Below, one piece after another: positions 61,289 through 64,000 of a DNA stretch of 64,000 nucleotides. Where the stretch lies: positions 1-64,000 of the forward strand of contig CAKSHM010000003.1 in assembly GCA_934457415.1 (NCBI GenBank), given 5' to 3'. Source of the stretch: an uncultured Eubacteriales bacterium (GTDB lineage: Bacteria; Bacillota; Clostridia; Oscillospirales; Acutalibacteraceae). The stretch's first letter is position 1; the number at the start of each line of letters is the position of its first letter. The notes under the pieces were generated by a model. It did not search any database, was not told the DNA's origin, and worked only from the letters and a program-made list of their open reading frames with translations. Both the position numbers and the translations under genes were made by a program.

Positions 61289-62752
61289 TCAAAGGATTTT
61301 TTTATAGTCCTCGTAAGCCTTATTCCACTCTTCGGAATTTTGCGGAATATACTCTTTAAGGTCGGTGGAATTTGCAACGGTTTTCCTTAATTCCTTAAAA
61401 TCGGCAATCTCTCCGAGAGCATAAAAGGCAACGGCAATATTTCCCATTACAGTCGCCTCGGTAGGTCCCGCAAAAACGGTCGCTCCTGTTGCGTCGGCGG
61501 TAAGCCGGCAAAGAAGCTTATCCTTAATTCCTCCGCCGAGAATATTTATAGATTTATACTCTCTCTTAGTAAAATCCGAAAGCATATTATATGTATGCTT
61601 ATATTTCATGGCTAGACTCTGATAGATACAGCGCATAATTTCGCCGCGGGTTTCGGGCACATACTGACCTGTTTTTTCACAGAATTCCAAAACGCGCTTT
61701 GGGAGATTTCCCGCGGTTTCGAACATCGGATCATCAACGTTTATAAAGCATTTAAATGGTTCACTTGCAAGGGCTTCCTTTTCAAGCGTATCAAATCCTA
61801 CCTCAATACCTTCTCTTCTCCACTGTCTGCGTGATTCCTGAATAAGCCAAAGACCCATAATGTTTTTGAGAAATCTTATTGTGCCGTCAAATCCGCCCTC
61901 ATTTGTAAAATCAGCTTTATAGGCTTCGTCCGAAAGGAAGGGTGTTTTGCTTTCAATTCCAAAAAGGCTCCATGTTCCGCAGCTGATATAGACAAAATCC
62001 TCGGCGGATGTCGGAGTTGCGGCAACCGCTGAGGCGGTATCATGAGAGCATACCGCAACTACGGGAACCTTTTTACAGCCAAGCTCATTGCAGATATCAT
62101 CGCTTAAATATCCGTAAATACTGCCTGATTTAACTATCGGAGCAAAAAGCTTCTTATCAAGTCCTAATTTTTCGATAAGCTCAAAATCCCAGTCCTTTGT
62201 ATTAGGATTCAAAAGATTTGAAGTGGAAGCAATGCTTGCCTCCTCTTTCATTTCACCTGTTAAGAAATAAGCAAAAAGGTCGGGCATCATTAAAAATTTA
62301 TCCGCCTGAGCTAAAAGCTCTGGTTCATTATATTTAAGATACATAAGCTGATAAATTGTATTAAAATGCATAAACTGCATTCCCGCGCGGTGATAAAGAT
62401 CCTCTTTTGAAATTATTTCGCTGAAAATCTTGTCGGGAATTCCCTTTGTTCTCTGATCTCTGTAATGGAAAGGATTTCCGATAAGCTCACCCTTTTTATT
62501 TATGAGACCGAAATCAACTCCCCAAGTGTCGATACCGATAGCATCAAATCCGCCGGCATTCACGGCCTTTGTTATTCCTGTTTTAATTTCAAAAAAAAGT
62601 CTTAAAACATCCCAGTACATTCTGCCGTTTACGCTTACGGGGTCATTTGAAAAGCGGTGAATTTCCGCCATTTCAATCTTCCCGTTTTCATAGCTTGCAA
62701 GCATTGCCCTTCCGCTTGAAGCGCCAAAATCAAAAGATAAAACCTTTTTCAT
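61289..62752 (-). CDS. rhaB: Rhamnulokinase
   Basis: 487 residues, FGGY kinase fold. The start VLSFDFGASSGRAML and the GIDTWGVDFGLI motif are specific to RhaB, and the second half has YISCGTWSLFG and the LGGGIKDKLLC adenosine site. It phosphorylates L-rhamnulose. No rhaA, rhaD or regulator is adjacent. The short spacing to tRNA-Leu suggests no further operon partners downstream. Confidence 0.93.
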   Translation of the reverse strand: MKKVLSFDFGASSGRAMLASYENGKIEMAEIHRFSNDPVSVNGRMYWDVLRLFFEIKTGITKAVNAGGFDAIGIDTWGVDFGLINKKGELIGNPFHYRDQRTKGIPDKIFSEIISKEDLYHRAGMQFMHFNTIYQLMYLKYNEPELLAQADKFLMMPDLFAYFLTGEMKEEASIASTSNLLNPNTKDWDFELIEKLGLDKKLFAPIVKSGSIYGYLSDDICNELGCKKVPVVAVCSHDTASAVAATPTSAEDFVYISCGTWSLFGIESKTPFLSDEAYKADFTNEGGFDGTIRFLKNIMGLWLIQESRRQWRREGIEVGFDTLEKEALASEPFKCFINVDDPMFETAGNLPKRVLEFCEKTGQYVPETRGEIMRCIYQSLAMKYKHTYNMLSDFTKREYKSINILGGGIKDKLLCRLTADATGATVFAGPTEATVMGNIAVAFYALGEIADFKELRKTVANSTDLKEYIPQNSEEWNKAYEDYKKIL

Positions 62753-62856
62753 AAGATAAAGCTCCTCTGTTTTATTTATTTATTATATAATAACAGATTT
62801 ATAATATTTTGTCTATTAAAATATCGAAAAATATGGTAAAATGAAACATGTGTTAT

Positions 62857-62889
62857 TTAGTGCGACAGATTCGGGTACTGCCACACTTA
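62857..62889 (+). repeat. T-arm-like hairpin, copy D
   Basis: TAGTGCG ACAGA TTCGGGT ACTGC CACACTT. The outer stem AGTG/CACT and the TTCGGGT loop match copy C, with several mismatches in the inner stem. It lies just upstream of the FkbM methyltransferase gene. Confidence 0.6.
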
Positions 62890-62903
62890 AACGGGAGAAA
62901 ATT

Positions 62904-63935
62904 ATGATAAAAGATTTATGGACAAAGCTAAAAGACACGGACAAACCGATAATTCTTTACGGAATGGGAAACGGCGCGGATAAAATACTCAATGTTCTAA
63001 AATCAAAAAATATTTCACCCAAAGGGATTTTTGCAAGCGACGGGTTTGTAAGAGACAAGTCTTTCCGCGGTTTTCACATTGAAAATCTGAAATATTTCGA
63101 GGATAAATACAAGGATTTTACGGTTTTATTATGCTTCGGCTCGGCAAGGGACGAGGTTATAGCAAACATAAAAAAAATAAAATCAAAATATGAGCTTTAT
63201 GCGCCCGATGTGCCTGTTTACGGGGAAAACCTATTTGACTTGGAATTCGCGCAAAGAAATCGGACGCGGTTAGAACGGGTTTACGGTTTGCTTGCAGATG
63301 AAAGATCCCAAAAGACTTTTAAAAACACCGTCCTTTATAAAATCACGGGAGATATAGATTATCTTTTTGACTGCGAAACAGACGCTGATGAACCTTATAA
63401 TAATTTTTTAAGACTTACGGATAATGAAAATTATTTGGATTTGGGAGCTTACAGAGGAGATACTGTTTGTGACTTTTTAAGCCGCGTTAAAGGCTATACT
63501 TCAATAACCGCGGTTGAGCCTGACAGGAAAAATTTTAAGAAGCTTGAAAATTATGCAAAAGGCTTAGAAAAAACCGTTTTGATAAACGCGTGCGTACTTG
63601 ACAGGTGCGCAACAGTAAATTTTGACATGAGCTCTTCGAGAGGCTCAAGCGCAGGAAGGGGAGGTTCGGAAATCAATTCGGTCAGTGTTGACAGCATCTG
63701 CAAAAACGCAACATTTATCAAAGCCGATATTGAAGGTGCAGAGCTTAAAATGCTTGAGGGTGCAAAAGTAACAATACGGGAAAGCTTGCCTAAAATGGCG
63801 ATATCCTGCTATCACCGAAGTGAGGACCTATTTACTATACCGGAAAAAGTTTTAAATATAAACCGCGGATATAAAATTTTTATGAGACATTTTAAAAGCC
63901 TTCCCGCTTGGGACACATGCTTTTATTTTGTATGA
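62904..63935 (+). CDS. FkbM-family methyltransferase
   Basis: 343 residues from the ATG at 62904 with GGGAG; the longer frame only reads through repeat D. The N-terminal 110 residues form a Rossmann-like domain (PIILYGMGNGADKIL). SAM-binding YLDLGAYRGDT is near 184, AVEPDRKNFKKL near 210, and IKADIEGAELKMLEGA near 274, all FkbM signatures. It likely O-methylates a sugar or other small metabolite. Confidence 0.88.
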   Translation: MIKDLWTKLKDTDKPIILYGMGNGADKILNVLKSKNISPKGIFASDGFVRDKSFRGFHIENLKYFEDKYKDFTVLLCFGSARDEVIANIKKIKSKYELYAPDVPVYGENLFDLEFAQRNRTRLERVYGLLADERSQKTFKNTVLYKITGDIDYLFDCETDADEPYNNFLRLTDNENYLDLGAYRGDTVCDFLSRVKGYTSITAVEPDRKNFKKLENYAKGLEKTVLINACVLDRCATVNFDMSSSRGSSAGRGGSEINSVSVDSICKNATFIKADIEGAELKMLEGAKVTIRESLPKMAISCYHRSEDLFTIPEKVLNINRGYKIFMRHFKSLPAWDTCFYFV

Positions 63936-63938
63936 TAC

Positions 63939-63967
63939 TTGACAGTAAGACTATAAAATGATAAAAT
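63939..63967 (+). promoter_or_regulatory. Promoter reading out of the window
   Basis: TTGACA (63939-63944) and TAAAAT (63962-63967) have a 17-base spacer. The gene it serves lies beyond 64000. Confidence 0.7.
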
Positions 63968-64000
63968 TAGCTTGGTAAATTCTACTATGTGTTAAAAGCT

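Noticed and set aside
62841..62903. N-terminal extension of the FkbM methyltransferase
   Set aside because: Those codons only read through repeat D. The ATG at 62904 has a proper ribosome site and matches the family start.
1..64000. CRISPR array or rRNA genes
   Set aside because: No regularly spaced repeat-spacer pattern and no rRNA-like sequence was seen.

Overview
The window looks like a chromosomal contig from a low-to-moderate GC, endospore-forming Clostridia, probably Oscillospirales/Ruminococcaceae-like. The evidence is the scpA-scpB-ytfJ-dacF-rluB gene order, the sporulation protein YtfJ, an Asp23/FakA-like/RecG cluster, a T-box leader and a Na+-pump decarboxylase subunit. No rRNA genes or CRISPR array are visible.

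Layout. (1) 1-12.7 kb is a carbohydrate-utilisation locus. It has two AraC-type regulators and a five-gene minus-strand operon (FAD oxidoreductase, NodB-like deacetylase, GH36-like enzyme, SASA esterase, six-hairpin glycosidase), with two further esterases nearby. None has a signal peptide, so I infer that imported acylated oligosaccharides are processed in the cytoplasm. (2) 12.9-21.9 kb is housekeeping: NUDIX, a CAU tRNA, recG, a FakA-like kinase, Asp23, a solute-binding lipoprotein, ymdB, rplM-rpsI and two small membrane proteins. (3) 22-24.3 kb is ilvE plus an amidohydrolase behind a T-box-like leader whose tRNA-binding bulge is non-canonical. (4) 24.3-31.7 kb is a CDP-3,6-dideoxyhexose operon (rfbF, rfbG, rfbH, gtrA, a TPP enzyme, an epimerase, a GT2), compatible with a branched, yersiniose-like sugar. 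(5) 31.8-37 kb is tRNA-Leu, secG, rluB, dacF, ytfJ, scpB, scpA and a site-2 protease. (6) 37-39.8 kb is a dinB operon facing an XRE/ImmA pair, with two consensus promoters pointing at each other and one operator in each spacer. (7) 39.9-52.8 kb is manA, argG, small regulators, an AI-2E-type transporter, a CorC/HlyC protein behind an Asp-rich leader peptide and attenuator, a decarboxylase beta subunit behind a yybP-ykoY-type riboswitch, a membrane glycosyltransferase-like protein and purine nucleoside phosphorylase. (8) 53-61 kb is a decayed mobile island: a toxin remnant with an immunity-like gene, a frameshifted large serine recombinase, an XRE regulator, a four-gene restriction-modification-like operon and TnpV. 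(9) 61.1-64 kb is tRNA-Leu, rhaB and an FkbM-type methyltransferase.

The most distinctive signals are non-coding. They are the face-to-face operator switch at 38,962-39,063, the Asp-rich leader peptide at 45,443, the dispersed tRNA acceptor/T-arm-like hairpins (four copies), a TA-flanked MITE-like element splitting the decarboxylase operon, and the variant T-box bulge. All family assignments come from reading motifs by eye; no database search was possible.
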